Positions 1 through 6,977 are shown, counted from the stretch's first letter. The stretch: DNA of 47,300 nucleotides from Clostridiales bacterium (GCA_015056305.1 SVGO01000007.1:1-47300); one strand, 5' to 3'. Numbers and translations: made by a program. Notes: generated by a model not told the origin, from the letters alone.

Positions 1-57
1 CTCTAAGAATCTTTTGCGCATCAGCAGCGCTGATTTAGAAGCGAAGCGTATACGAGG

Positions 58-106
58 AGGCTCCCTCCGGGAGGGAGCTGTCAGCGAAGCTGACTGAGGG
101 AGCCTG
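58..106. repeat. Nested palindromic repeat (family B-like)
   Basis: Three nested inverted repeats are visible. The arms CTCCCTC/GAGGGAG flank CGG, GTCAGC/GCTGAC flank GAA, and an outer GGCTCCCTC pairs with GAGGGAGCC at the far end. The layout (outer arms plus two inner hairpins) resembles the CCTTCCCC/GGGGAAGG elements at about 19.0, 24.6 and 27.05 kb. It is non-coding; the reading frames across it have no recognisable protein. Confidence 0.6.
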
Positions 107-182
107 CAGGCGCTGAAGTTGCTTATTTAGTTTACAATTCCGCCTATATCCTTCCTGCGCACTATCTCCCTTTTGCGCAACA

Positions 183-209
183 AAAAACGCCGGTAAAAAA
201 CCGGCGTTT
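183..209 (-). terminator. Intrinsic terminator of the 46-residue peptide gene
   Basis: On the minus strand AAACGCCGGT and ACCGGCGTTT form a 10-bp stem followed directly by a T run. It lies about 14 nt after the stop codon of the small gene at 223-363. Confidence 0.85.
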
Positions 210-222
210 GATGATTCTTGAA

Positions 223-363
223 TTACAGACGGGACAGCATGGTCGCGTTGTACTCGTAGCGCAGATAGCTGCCAACCTCGCGGGAGGAGGACTGGTTGTC
301 GATCATGGACAGCAGGTTGTAGGCGCCAAAGAGCACCGCAAGAACGAAAAGAACAGTCAGCAT
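223..363 (-). CDS. Small single-pass membrane peptide, unknown function (46 aa)
   Basis: This short gene is supported by a complete expression cassette. A promoter lies about 80 nt upstream, a GCGAGG ribosome site sits 7 nt before ATG, and an intrinsic terminator follows the stop. The product begins MLTVLFVLAVLFGAYNLLSM, a hydrophobic N-terminal segment (residues 2-20), and continues with a polar tail containing IDNQSSSREV and ending TMLSRL. I do not recognise the family. The hydrophobic start followed by a soluble tail fits a small membrane-anchored protein, possibly a regulatory peptide; the function is not inferable. Codon use (CTG, GCG, CGC, GTT) is like that of its neighbours. Confidence 0.65.
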   Translation of the reverse strand: MLTVLFVLAVLFGAYNLLSMIDNQSSSREVGSYLRYEYNATMLSRL

Positions 364-441
364 AAGAATGCCTCGCTTTCATAAAATTGCAAGTAATTTT
401 GAAGGGCGGTTTGGTCGGTGCCGCTCCTCGTTTGTGGGGAT

Positions 442-470
442 ATTATAGCACATGAAATGGCAGTTGTATA
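442..470 (-). promoter_or_regulatory. Sigma-A-type promoter for the 46-aa peptide gene
   Basis: Reading the minus strand, TATACA (-35, 4/6 match) and a perfect TATAAT (-10) are separated by 17 bp. The -10 lies about 80 nt upstream of the small gene's ATG. Confidence 0.65.
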
Positions 471-654
471 CCATTTTTTCTTAAAATATCAGGAAAACTT
501 TGCGCTCATCCAAAAATGCAGCGCGGAGGATCACAAGCCGTTTTGCCCCCTGAAATATGCATAATTCTCCTTGGATAGTTGCATACAAGCTGCAAATGTG
601 AATAGAAAAATGCAAGATGTGGGTGAATTGTATTCATCTATCGTGAAATTGAAA

Positions 655-681
655 TGAAAAAAGCGGTCTGTGAAGGCCGCT
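655..681 (-). terminator. Intrinsic terminator after nth
   Basis: On the minus strand an AGCGG...CCGCT hairpin is followed by six T residues, starting about 30 nt after the nth stop codon. The interval 482-654 between the two minus-strand units shows no gene that I can support. Confidence 0.7.
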
Positions 682-709
682 GAAAAGGCGCAATAAACGG
701 ATCAAAGAC

Positions 710-1351
710 TTATTTTTTGCCCTTTGGATTGCCGTTTGCATATTCGCACCAGCTGCGGAGCGTGCAGTTTTCACAGTCGGGCTTGCGTGCGGCGCACACG
801 CGTCTGCCGTGGAAAATGATCCAGTGATGTGCAAGGCTCCACTTCTCTTTGGGAATGTTTTGCATAAGCTGATGCTCGGTTTTGAGCACGTCGTTTGCAT
901 CGGCAAGACCCAGGCGATTGGACACGCGGAAAACGTGCGTATCCACCGCGATCGCATCTGCGCCGAATGCGCAGCTCATCACGACGTTCGCCGTCTTGCG
1001 GCCCACGCCTGGCAGCTGCGTCAGCTTCCCGTGATCTGCGGGCACCTCGCCGCCGTAGCTTTCCACCAGCGTCCTCGCTGTCATCACGAGGTTCTTCGCC
1101 TTGTTGTGATACAGGCCGCAGGTGCGGATGTAGCTCTCGACGTCAAGCGGATCGGCCTTGGCGAGCGCATGCGCGTCGGGATAGGCCTCAAAAAGCGCGG
1201 GCGTGACGGCGTTAACCTTGACGTCCGTGCACTGGGCAGAGAGGATCACTGCCACGAGCAGCTGATAGGGATTTTTGAAATGCAGCGCGGGCTTCGCGTC
1301 CGGATAGAGACGCTCAAGCTCCGTGAGGATATGATCAAATGCAGCAGACAT
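710..1351 (-). CDS. nth: Endonuclease III, DNA glycosylase/AP lyase
   Basis: Base-excision repair enzyme that removes oxidised pyrimidines and cleaves the abasic strand. The 213-residue product has the usual length. The helix-hairpin-helix LPGVGRKTANVV at residues 113-124 contains the catalytic lysine (K119), and the catalytic aspartate is D137 in AVDTHVFRV. The C-terminal iron-sulfur loop C186-x6-C193-x2-C196-x5-C202 is intact. I chose the ATG at 1351 because AAAGGAG lies 9 nt upstream; an earlier in-frame ATG at 1384 would add only residues encoded by the hairpin described next. The gene lies 63 nt downstream of the DUF3343 gene on the same strand and is probably co-transcribed with it. Confidence 0.95.
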   Translation of the reverse strand: MSAAFDHILTELERLYPDAKPALHFKNPYQLLVAVILSAQCTDVKVNAVTPALFEAYPDAHALAKADPLDVESYIRTCGLYHNKAKNLVMTARTLVESYGGEVPADHGKLTQLPGVGRKTANVVMSCAFGADAIAVDTHVFRVSNRLGLADANDVLKTEHQLMQNIPKEKWSLAHHWIIFHGRRVCAARKPDCENCTLRSWCEYANGNPKGKK

Positions 1352-1384
1352 GAAGACAGCTCCTTTTCTGTGGGCTGTCTTCAT
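1350..1384 (-). promoter_or_regulatory. Hairpin presenting the nth ribosome-binding site
   Basis: ATGAAGACAGC and GCTGTCTTCAT form a perfect 11-bp inverted repeat around a 13-nt loop. In the nth mRNA the loop carries the AAAAGGA Shine-Dalgarno core, and the 3' arm runs into the AU of the AUG start codon. This arrangement could tune nth translation. Alternatively it could be a remnant of an upstream start, because the 5' arm itself contains an in-frame ATG. Confidence 0.6.
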
Positions 1385-1414
1385 TATATCCGCCGCGCGG
1401 CCAAAACGCAACCG

Positions 1415-1693
1415 TCAGCGCGGCTGGGCAAGCGGCATGATGCGCATCTGGCGCGTGCCGTAGTGATCCACCCGATAAAACCCGATCAGCGCGCCGGGAT
1501 TCAGACGGCGATATACGGAAAGCACCTGCGGATATTCGGATAATTCAAAACGAACCGAGAGCCCACAGCCCATCGCGACCTCGCGCGGGGTGGAGATGAC
1601 GCCGGCGGAAAGCCCGGACCGGCGCAGCGCGTCCTCCAGCCGCAGCACCTGTGTGCGCGAACGGAAGGAGGCAATGCCAAAGGATGCCTGCAT
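1415..1693 (-). CDS. DUF3343 family protein (putative Se/S carrier-like)
   Basis: A 92-residue protein with the typical DUF3343 layout: an early helix with a basic stretch (SRTQVLRLEDALRRSGL), then GVISTPREVAMGCGLSVRFE with the conserved cysteine (C43) after the proline-containing turn. DUF3343 proteins are small, and in other Firmicutes they neighbour a cysteine-desulfurase-like family V aminotransferase and selenium-related genes. Here such an aminotransferase lies divergently about 200 bp away, which supports a shared sulfur or selenium trafficking role. That role is inference. A GGGAGG ribosome site precedes the ATG. nth follows on the same strand. Confidence 0.85.
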   Translation of the reverse strand: MQASFGIASFRSRTQVLRLEDALRRSGLSAGVISTPREVAMGCGLSVRFELSEYPQVLSVYRRLNPGALIGFYRVDHYGTRQMRIMPLAQPR

Positions 1694-1813
1694 GATTGTT
1701 CCCTCCCCGGTCTACCTTGCGGCAAACCTCATATACTCCAACGTATGCGGTGAAGCGGCGCCTTGACAATCGGCGATGGATGATATCCGCCTCTGCATAG
1801 CTGCTTAAAACCA

Positions 1814-1880
1814 GCGCGAAGCGAAGAAGGGGGTCTGAGGGACAATGTCCCTCAGCAGGGGGCGGGGACAGCGTCCCCGC
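1814..1880 (+). repeat. Family A repeat, copy 1
   Basis: Starts GCGCGAAGCGAAGAAGGG, then carries the hairpin TGAGGGACAATGTCCCTCA and a second hairpin CGGGGACAGCGTCCCCG. It ends 13 nt before the ATG of the cysteine-desulfurase-like gene, so it would sit in that gene's 5' leader. It lacks the CCCAACGT end seen in most other copies. Confidence 0.8.
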
Positions 1881-1893
1881 AAAGGGAGGAACC

Positions 1894-3015
1894 ATGATCT
1901 ATCTGGATAACGCGGCGACCAGTTTTCCCAAACCGAGGGAGACGGCGGCGGCAATGATGGAAGCGCTCGCGCGCTACGGCGCGAACCCCGGGCGCGCGGG
2001 CCATGCGCTCGCCGTCTCGGCGGGCAGGATCGTGGAAAGCTGCCGGGAGGCGATCGCACAGATGCTCGGCGAGCAGGATGCGTCGCGCGTCGTCTTCTGC
2101 CAGAATGCGACAGATGCGCTCAATACGGCGATCCATGGCGTCGTGCGCACGGGGGATCATGTGATCGCCACGCTGCTGGAGCATAACTCCGTGCTGCGCC
2201 CGCTTTCGGAGCTTTCAAGAAGCGGCGCGATCACGCTGACGCTTGTGCCACCGGACGCGCAGGGACAAATACGCGCAGCGGATATTGAGTGCGCGATGCT
2301 GCCCAATACACGGCTGGTGGCGATGACCCATATGTCTAATGTGCTCGGCACGCTGCAGGATGCGGCGGCGGTGGGCGAGGTCTGCAAAAGGCATGGCGCT
2401 CTGCTGCTGCTCGACTGCGCGCAGACGGCAGGCCATGTGCCGCTTGCGCCGAAGAAATGGGGCTGTCATCTGCTGGCGATGCCCGGCCATAAGGGATTGC
2501 TTGGCCCGCATGGCACGGGCGCGCTGTGGATCGCGCCGGGCGTGCGCGTCGCGCCCCTGCGCCAGGGCGGCACGGGTTCGGCGTCGGAGAGCATGTTCCA
2601 GCCGAGGATGCTGCCCGATAGCCTCGAATCCGGCACGCTCAATCTGCCGGGAATCGCGGGCTTGCATGCGGGCATGCGCGTGGCGCTGCAAAGGATGCAT
2701 GAAACCCATGGGCGGATCACTGCGCTGTGCGATCTGCTGCGCGAGGAACTGCTGAATCTGCCGGACGTGCGCGTGTATACGCCAAGGGGCGCGTCGCTGG
2801 TGAGCTTCAATGCGGGCGGCGTCGGCTCGCAGGAGATGGCCGCGCTGCTGGATGGAGCGCATATTGCCGCGCGCGGCGGACTGCACTGCGCGCCGGGCGT
2901 GCATCGGTTTCTGGGCACGCTTGACGGCGGCACCGTGCGCGTGAGCCCGGGAATGTATACAACGCGCGCGGATGTGCTTTCGGTGATCGAATGTGTGCGA
3001 AAGGTGACAAATTGA
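1894..3015 (+). CDS. Cysteine desulfurase-like class V aminotransferase
   Basis: PLP-dependent enzyme of the cysteine desulfurase family, 373 residues. Visible landmarks are the N-terminal [13 protein letters not shown]97 in LLEHNSV, D174 in [11 protein letters not shown], the PLP lysine K200 in [12 protein letters not shown], and the active-site cysteine C332 in [10 protein letters not shown]. The sequence fits the subgroup (EF2568-like) that accompanies DUF3343 rather than housekeeping IscS/NifS. It would mobilise sulfur or selenium from (seleno)cysteine; the physiological acceptor is not shown. The divergent DUF3343 gene supports this link. A strong GGGAGG site precedes the ATG, and a family A repeat occupies the leader. 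No isc/suf scaffold gene is adjacent. Confidence 0.9.
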   Translation: MIYLDNAATSFPKPRETAAAMMEALARYGANPGRAGHALAVSAGRIVESCREAIAQMLGEQDASRVVFCQNATDALNTAIHGVVRTGDHVIATLLEHNSVLRPLSELSRSGAITLTLVPPDAQGQIRAADIECAMLPNTRLVAMTHMSNVLGTLQDAAAVGEVCKRHGALLLLDCAQTAGHVPLAPKKWGCHLLAMPGHKGLLGPHGTGALWIAPGVRVAPLRQGGTGSASESMFQPRMLPDSLESGTLNLPGIAGLHAGMRVALQRMHETHGRITALCDLLREELLNLPDVRVYTPRGASLVSFNAGGVGSQEMAALLDGAHIAARGGLHCAPGVHRFLGTLDGGTVRVSPGMYTTRADVLSVIECVRKVTN

Positions 3016-3123
3016 CATCGTCAAAATCATCGGAGCGATGACGGTTAAATTCGAAAAGCGCGTAATAACTGGGATTAATTGTAGAAAAATGCAGGAATTT
3101 TTGATAATAATGTCAATATCAGC

Positions 3124-3152
3124 TTGCAAAGACGGATCATGCTTGGTATAAT
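3124..3152 (+). promoter_or_regulatory. Sigma-A-type promoter for the ANTAR gene
   Basis: TTGCAA and a perfect TATAAT are separated by 17 bp, about 60 nt upstream of the ANTAR start codon. Between the upstream gene and this promoter (3016-3123) only a small TCATCG-GAG-CGATGA hairpin without a T run is seen. Confidence 0.8.
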
Positions 3153-3212
3153 TATGCGTATAACTCGAAAGAGCGCGACAAAGCGCATGAATCCGGATGG
3201 GAGATGCAGACC

Positions 3213-3779
3213 ATGACCGAGACGACCGTCAGCCGCCTTCTGATTGCCGCCCCGCAGGGCGTCGCCGCCAAGCTTCAGGGGATCCTTGCCACGGCCGGGA
3301 TCGCGCCTGCCGCCGTGTACTGCACGGGCGAGGAGGCGCTTGCCGCCGAGCAGGAGGGTCATGCGCTGGTGCTCACGAGCTGGCGGCTGCCGGATATGAC
3401 CGGGCCGGAGCTGGCGAAGAAGCTGCCTGCCGCCGGGGTGATGATGATCGTGCCGGGGGACTATGATCCGCAGGAGCTTGAGGGCGCTGACGTGCTTACG
3501 CTGCATAACCCGATCAGCCAGGATGCGCTGATTCAGGCCGTGCGCGCGATGTGCTATTGCGGCGCGAAGCTGCAGGCCATAGAGAAAAGGGCACAAAAAC
3601 TCGAGCGCCAGCTCGCCGAGCGCAAGGTGATCGAGCGCGCGAAGGGCAGGCTCATGGATGCGCTGCACCTGAGTGAAAAAGAGGCGCACTACCGCATGCA
3701 GAAAAAGAGCATGGATACCGGCAGGCGCATTGTGGAGGTCGCGCAGGAGATCCTGGACAGCGAAGAGATTGTGGCATAA
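3213..3779 (+). CDS. ANTAR-domain antitermination regulator with degenerate receiver
   Basis: A 188-residue protein: a receiver-like domain (about 1-115), a linking helix (120-135) and a C-terminal ANTAR RNA-binding domain (about 136-185, with ERAKGRLMDALHLSEKEAHY and the downstream RRIVEVAQEIL helix). ANTAR proteins bind paired hairpins in leader RNAs and prevent termination. The usual phosphoacceptor aspartate is replaced: the strand reads ALVLTSWRLPDM, with S56 where Asp normally sits. The switch lysine is also missing (LHNPIS instead of KP). Phosphorylation by a kinase is therefore unlikely. The ATG at 3213 is preferred because GGAG lies 9 nt upstream; the ATG at 3204 abuts it. The gene is monocistronic, with its own promoter and terminator. 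Confidence 0.9.
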   Translation: MTETTVSRLLIAAPQGVAAKLQGILATAGIAPAAVYCTGEEALAAEQEGHALVLTSWRLPDMTGPELAKKLPAAGVMMIVPGDYDPQELEGADVLTLHNPISQDALIQAVRAMCYCGAKLQAIEKRAQKLERQLAERKVIERAKGRLMDALHLSEKEAHYRMQKKSMDTGRRIVEVAQEILDSEEIVA

Positions 3780-3782
3780 GCA

Positions 3783-3821
3783 CAGCTCCGTTTCCGATGG
3801 AAGGAAGCGGGGCTGTTTTTT
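3783..3821 (+). terminator. Intrinsic terminator after the ANTAR gene
   Basis: CAGCTCCGTTTCC pairs with GGAAGCGGGGCTG (13 bp including two G-U pairs) and is followed by six T residues, a few nt after the stop codon. Confidence 0.9.
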
Positions 3822-3872
3822 GATCTCGATTGTGCTATAATGGGAGGCATCCTTTTGAGGAGGAAATGGGCT

Positions 3873-4430
3873 ATGAAGATCCGAAAAGAGATCGCGCTCC
3901 GGTCGGGAGAAACGCTGCTGCTGCGCAGCCTTGGCCCGAAGGATGCGGAGGAAACGATCCGCGTGTGCAGGCGGGCGGCGGGCGAAACGAACTTCATGAT
4001 GCGATACGAGGATGAATGGACTGTTACGCCGGAAAAAGAGAGGGAGATTCTTGCGCAGATGGAGAATGCGCCCAAGTCGCTGATGATCGGTGCGTTCGTG
4101 GGCGGTCATCTCGTGGGCGTAGGCAGTTTCCAGCTTGCGCATCCGGGCGACAGGGCGCGTCACAGGGCGGGGCTGGGCATTTCGATCCTCAGAAGCCACT
4201 GGGGCAAGGGGATCGGCACGGCGATGATGCGCGTGATGATCGACGCGGCGAAGACGACCGCGCTGGAACAGCTGGAGCTGGATGTGGTGAGCACGAATGA
4301 TGCGGCCATCGCGCTGTATGAGCGCGTTGGCTTCGTGGAGTACGGCCGCCATCCGCGGATGATGAAATACCGAGACGGCACGTATGCCGATACGATCCTG
4401 ATGATGCTTGATCTGCGCCGGGAATCGTGA
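3873..4430 (+). CDS. GNAT family N-acetyltransferase
   Basis: A 185-residue acetyltransferase of the RimJ/RimL-like GNAT type. The acetyl-CoA loop region is HWGKGIGTAMMRVMI (about residues 112-126), preceded by the core strand RAGLGISI and followed by LELDVVSTNDAAIALYERVGF, the usual motif B segment. The substrate cannot be inferred. GAGGAGG lies 9 nt before the ATG at 3873, which is preferred over the upstream in-frame ATG at 3840. The tail of the gene contains the -35 box and spacer of the promoter for the next transcript. Confidence 0.9.
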   Translation: MKIRKEIALRSGETLLLRSLGPKDAEETIRVCRRAAGETNFMMRYEDEWTVTPEKEREILAQMENAPKSLMIGAFVGGHLVGVGSFQLAHPGDRARHRAGLGISILRSHWGKGIGTAMMRVMIDAAKTTALEQLELDVVSTNDAAIALYERVGFVEYGRHPRMMKYRDGTYADTILMMLDLRRES

Positions 4431-4436
4431 TATACT
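4408..4436 (+). promoter_or_regulatory. Sigma-A-type promoter inside the GNAT 3' end
   Basis: TTGATC and TATACT are separated by 17 bp. The -10 begins immediately after the GNAT stop codon, so a separate short transcript starting near 4443 is predicted. Confidence 0.7.
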
Positions 4437-4442
4437 ATATCT

Positions 4443-4546
4443 ATATTCAAAGAAAAGGAGGGCGCACCGTGGGCTGGAAAATGCGCAATGTACGCATCCA
4501 AAAAGGATCCTGCAAGCTGGCTTACGGGAGGAGTGCGCCCTTTTTG
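4443..4546 (+). ncRNA. Candidate structured small RNA (about 100 nt), unassigned
   Basis: The interval has its own promoter and ends in a stem plus T run. GGGCGCAC (4460-4467) pairs perfectly with GTGCGCCC (4533-4540), followed by five T. Inside, CGTGGGC (4468-4474) can pair with GCTTACG (4520-4526, two G-U pairs), and TGG...ATGCG pairs with CGCAT...CCA as an inner hairpin (4475-4500). It does not carry the signal recognition particle core or any riboswitch consensus that I recognise. An alternative is a short coding gene: AAAGGAGG lies 7 nt before a GTG at 4469, opening a 28-codon frame to 4555 with Cys and several basic residues. The region 4547-4656 holds a further ATCGTTT/AAACGAT hairpin and no convincing gene. 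Confidence 0.5.
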
Positions 4547-4656
4547 GCGGCATAACCCGGCATGCTGCCGGCGGCATGGCCGACGAAGCGCTGTCAATCG
4601 TTTAGCCTTGCAGACGAGGCCGAAACGATATGATTGGCGTCACAAAGGAAAAGCAC

Positions 4657-4700
4657 AACTCCCGTTTCAATCATCATGTTGATTTGAAAGGGAGTTTTTT
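4657..4700 (+). terminator. Terminator-like hairpin ahead of the MFS gene
   Basis: AACTCCC pairs with GGGAGTT and is followed by six T in all; the inner sequence adds TTTCAA/TTGAAA pairing. It is either the terminator of the upstream small transcript or an attenuator. An in-frame ATG (4703) begins 3 nt later, with the AAAGGGAG of the 3' arm as its potential ribosome site, so the hairpin would mask that site. Confidence 0.65.
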
Positions 4701-4712
4701 ATATGAAAGAAA

Positions 4713-4796
4713 ATTGCGCGAAAAACCGTGCTGCGAGCACAGAAATACTGAAGATTTCAAGTATTTCGGAAGTGGGAGCGGCCACTGGCCGCTTTT
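4713..4796 (+). repeat. Family D repeat, copy 1 (terminator-like)
   Basis: Begins ATTGCGCGAAAA, continues CGTGCTGCGAGCACAGAAAT, and ends TTCGGAAGTGGGAGCGG followed by CCACTGGCCGCTTTT. The last part is a perfect AGCGGCCA/TGGCCGCT hairpin with a T run. A second copy lies at 40226-40312. The block overlaps the first 31 codons of the longest possible MFS reading frame, which argues that the real MFS start is downstream. Confidence 0.8.
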
Positions 4797-4810
4797 CAAT
4801 CAGGAATCAG

Positions 4811-5881
4811 ATGGCGAGGCTGCTGAGCTTTTCTGCGTTGTCCAGCTTCCGTCTGGGCGGCGTATGGGTGGCGCTGCTCGCCGCGCGCGGCTTTACGATG
4901 GCTCAGATCGGCATTGCCGAAGGCGTGTTTCACATCGCGAGCCTGCTCTTTGAGATTCCCTCCGGTGTGATCTCCGACGTCTTTGGGCGGAAGTATTCGC
5001 TTATATGCAGCCGACTGATGGGCATGATTTCGTCGCTGCTGATGGTGGTTTCCCGTGGGCTGCCCGGGGTATGCCTTGCGCTGGTGTTCGGCGCGTTCAG
5101 CTATAATTTTGAATCCGGCGCGCGGGAGGCGCTTGCGTATGACAGCCTGAAGGCGCACGGCAAAGAGGAATCATATCTGGGCTATTCGTCGCTGGATATG
5201 GCGATCTACCGCGTGGGCAGCGCGAGCGCGTATCTGATGGCCGGGCTGTCGCTGGCGCTGGGCTACCAAATCGCGAATCTGCTGGACGCAGGCATGGACT
5301 TCGTCTGTCTGCTGCTGGCGCTTGGATTTAAGGAGGTGCGCCTTGAGCCGGCGCAGCATGCCGAAAGCGCGGGTAAGAGAATCGCGGCGTGTGTTCGCGA
5401 GTCGGTCGGATTTTTGATTACGCAGACACAGGCGCGCAGGATCATGCTCGCCAATGCGTTTGCCGGAGCGATTGCGATCCTGCTATCGTTCTTTTTGCAG
5501 GCGCAGCTGCCGCTGGCCGGGCTGAAAAATGCATATCTGGGCCCGGCGCTGTTTGTGATGGGCCTTGGCGGGGCGGCGGGCGCGAGGATTGCGCTGCGGT
5601 TTGCGAAGATGAGGTATAAGCGGCTGTATGCGCTGTGCCTTGGCGGCACGCTGCTGGGGCTTGCGATGGGCGTGAGCGGCATGCCGCTGGTGATGGTGGC
5701 GGGCGGATTTGCGGCGGGGATGTTTGACGATCTGCTGCAGGTGAGAACGGACAGTCTGCTCAATAATCAGTTTCCCTCGGAGCAGAGGGCGACGCTGGTG
5801 TCGGTGTCCTCGCTGTGCTTTTCGCTGGTGATGATCGCCATGTCGCCGCTGGCGGGATGGTTCTTCGATGGACTGAGATAA
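4811..5881 (+). CDS. Major facilitator superfamily transporter
   Basis: A multi-pass permease (356 aa from this start). The N-terminal half has the MFS signature loop between helices 2 and 3 (EIPSGVISDVFGRKYSL, near residues 41-57), preceded by ALLAARGFTMAQIGIAEGVF. The remaining sequence alternates hydrophobic segments with short loops through about eleven to twelve helices, ending SPLAGWFFDGLR. Drug or small-molecule efflux is typical for this group, but the substrate is unknown. The start is uncertain. ATG at 4811 has AGGA 5 nt upstream and lies just after the family D repeat; the longer frame from ATG 4703 (392 aa) would translate the repeat. No partner gene is adjacent. Confidence 0.85.
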   Translation: MARLLSFSALSSFRLGGVWVALLAARGFTMAQIGIAEGVFHIASLLFEIPSGVISDVFGRKYSLICSRLMGMISSLLMVVSRGLPGVCLALVFGAFSYNFESGAREALAYDSLKAHGKEESYLGYSSLDMAIYRVGSASAYLMAGLSLALGYQIANLLDAGMDFVCLLLALGFKEVRLEPAQHAESAGKRIAACVRESVGFLITQTQARRIMLANAFAGAIAILLSFFLQAQLPLAGLKNAYLGPALFVMGLGGAAGARIALRFAKMRYKRLYALCLGGTLLGLAMGVSGMPLVMVAGGFAAGMFDDLLQVRTDSLLNNQFPSEQRATLVSVSSLCFSLVMIAMSPLAGWFFDGLR

Positions 5882-5893
5882 AGCTTTATACAG

Positions 5894-5963
5894 GCGCGAA
5901 GCGAAGAAGGGGTCTGGGGATGAAATCCCCAGGCAGGTTTGGGCGGAAGCCCAACGTAACCCA
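5894..5963 (+). repeat. Family A repeat, copy 2
   Basis: GCGCGAAGCGAAGAAGGGG, then hairpin CTGGGGATGAAATCCCCAG, then GGGCGGAAGCCCAACGTAACC. It begins 12 nt after the MFS stop codon. Confidence 0.85.
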
Positions 5964-6290
5964 TGCGCGAAGCGCCAATCAGCAAGAGTCGGAGCGGAGC
6001 CGAAGGCGACAATTACGACTCCGCTATACTTTGATAGAATGTCTGCGCAGAACGCAACAGGCTACGCGCTGCGCTGGGCCCAGAAGGATGAGGGGGAAAT
6101 TCGGATTTCCCCCTACATCCCTCTGGACTCCCATACCCCCTTCCGAACACCTGGGAGGTATAAGAACCCAGAGGATCGAAGGTTCATTCTTGATGATCGC
6201 GGGCGAACGCTGTTCGCCACTGTAGTTTGGCGCAGGGGGGACGATCCACAACGTAACCCTTACGTAGCTTAATATCCACATTGCGCATCA
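5964..6290. other. Repeat-derived intergenic sequence without a gene
   Basis: This stretch of about 330 bp holds several short inverted repeats and no convincing reading frame with a ribosome site. Examples are GGGGGAAATTCGGATTTCCCCC near 6090, GGCGAACGCTGTTCGCC near 6205 and CGGAG/CTCCG runs near 5990-6025. The GGGCGAAC/GTTCGCC hairpin recurs at 27100-27119. I regard it as accumulated dispersed repeats. Confidence 0.5.
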
Positions 6291-6293
6291 AGC

Positions 6294-6324
6294 AAAAAGG
6301 CTGCTCCATCGGAAGCAGCCTTTT
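6294..6324 (-). terminator. Terminator after the ECF S-component gene (bidirectional)
   Basis: AGGCTGCT pairs with AGCAGCCT across an 8-nt loop, with T-rich tails on both strands. It starts about 10 nt past the stop codon of the minus-strand gene at 6334. Confidence 0.85.
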
Positions 6325-6333
6325 ATCATCCTG

Positions 6334-6864
6334 TCAATCCGCCATGTGCGCCCTCTCCAGAGCCGTCACGACGGCCGGCACAGCGATGAGCTGAAGAATC
6401 ATGCCGGGAATGGCATTGACAAACCCATTGGCGACGAAAATCTGCCAGCCAAAGCTCTTGCCCGCCAGACCGTAAATCGGCACGCTCGCCAGCCCCCACA
6501 CGACGCGCCCCAGCAGCATCGCGCTGATCAGCGAAACGAACATCATCGGCAGCGTCCGGGGCAGCTTTCTGCGCAGCATCCCGGAAACGAAACCATACGC
6601 CGCCAGCTCAAAGGCCATCGCCGCGGCGGCGGGCATGAGCACCGGCATGCCAAAGACCATGCTGCGCACGAGCGGCAGCAGCGCGCCCAGCGCCAGCCCC
6701 CAGAGGGGACCGCAGATCATGCCGCCGATAAAGACCGGCAGATGCATGGGACAAAGCATATTGCCGATGTGCTGGATCTGGCCGGTGAGAAAGGGCAGGA
6801 GCATGCCCACGGCCATGAGCATGGCGCTCAGGGTCAGGCGGCGGACGGAAAGCTTGCTTTTCAT
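6334..6864 (-). CDS. ECF transporter S component, vitamin substrate unknown
   Basis: A 176-residue membrane protein with about six hydrophobic segments, the size and pattern of energy-coupling-factor substrate-binding (S) subunits. Recognisable segments are LSAMLMAVGMLLPFLTG, the IQHIGNMLCPMHLPVFIGG loop, LVRSMVFGMPVLMPAAAAMA and the C-terminal NAIPGMILQL. It would capture a vitamin or precursor and work with shared EcfA/EcfT subunits, which are not in this window. The ATG at 6864 has AAAGGA 9 nt upstream. The gene has a consensus promoter and a structured, terminator-bearing leader, as expected for vitamin-responsive uptake. I could not match the leader to a known riboswitch class, so the substrate stays open. 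Confidence 0.85.
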   Translation of the reverse strand: MKSKLSVRRLTLSAMLMAVGMLLPFLTGQIQHIGNMLCPMHLPVFIGGMICGPLWGLALGALLPLVRSMVFGMPVLMPAAAAMAFELAAYGFVSGMLRRKLPRTLPMMFVSLISAMLLGRVVWGLASVPIYGLAGKSFGWQIFVANGFVNAIPGMILQLIAVPAVVTALERAHMAD

Positions 6865-6888
6865 GAGAAATAATCCTTTCATAGATAG

Positions 6889-6972
6889 AAAAAAGCCATG
6901 GACAACAGACCGGTTCTCCGGCCGATTGCCTTCATGGCATGATGATTCTTTTTCAGCCGCCTTCGGACGGCA
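6889..6972 (-). promoter_or_regulatory. Structured leader with terminator, candidate riboswitch or attenuator
   Basis: The minus-strand 5' leader starts with a GCCGTCCGAAGGCGGC hairpin and continues through an A-rich segment. It ends in a terminator in which GCCATG (6933-6938) pairs with CATGGC (6895-6900), enclosing GGCCGG-AGAA-CCGGTC, followed by six T. About 20 nt later comes the ribosome site of the ECF S gene. The architecture is that of a transcriptional attenuator. It lacks the TPP, THF, preQ1 and cobalamin consensus elements I know. Confidence 0.6.
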
Positions 6973-6977
6973 AAGAC

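Noticed and set aside
4443-4546. Signal recognition particle RNA
   Set aside because: Size and terminal stem would fit, but the conserved GGTCAGG and GGAAGCAGCC core is absent.
3075-4577. 500-codon minus-strand frame across the ANTAR and GNAT genes
   Set aside because: It would cross a strong promoter and terminator of the opposite strand and shows no domain.
6889-6972. THF, TPP or preQ1 riboswitch
   Set aside because: None of the consensus elements I know for these classes is found; only the general attenuator layout is present.
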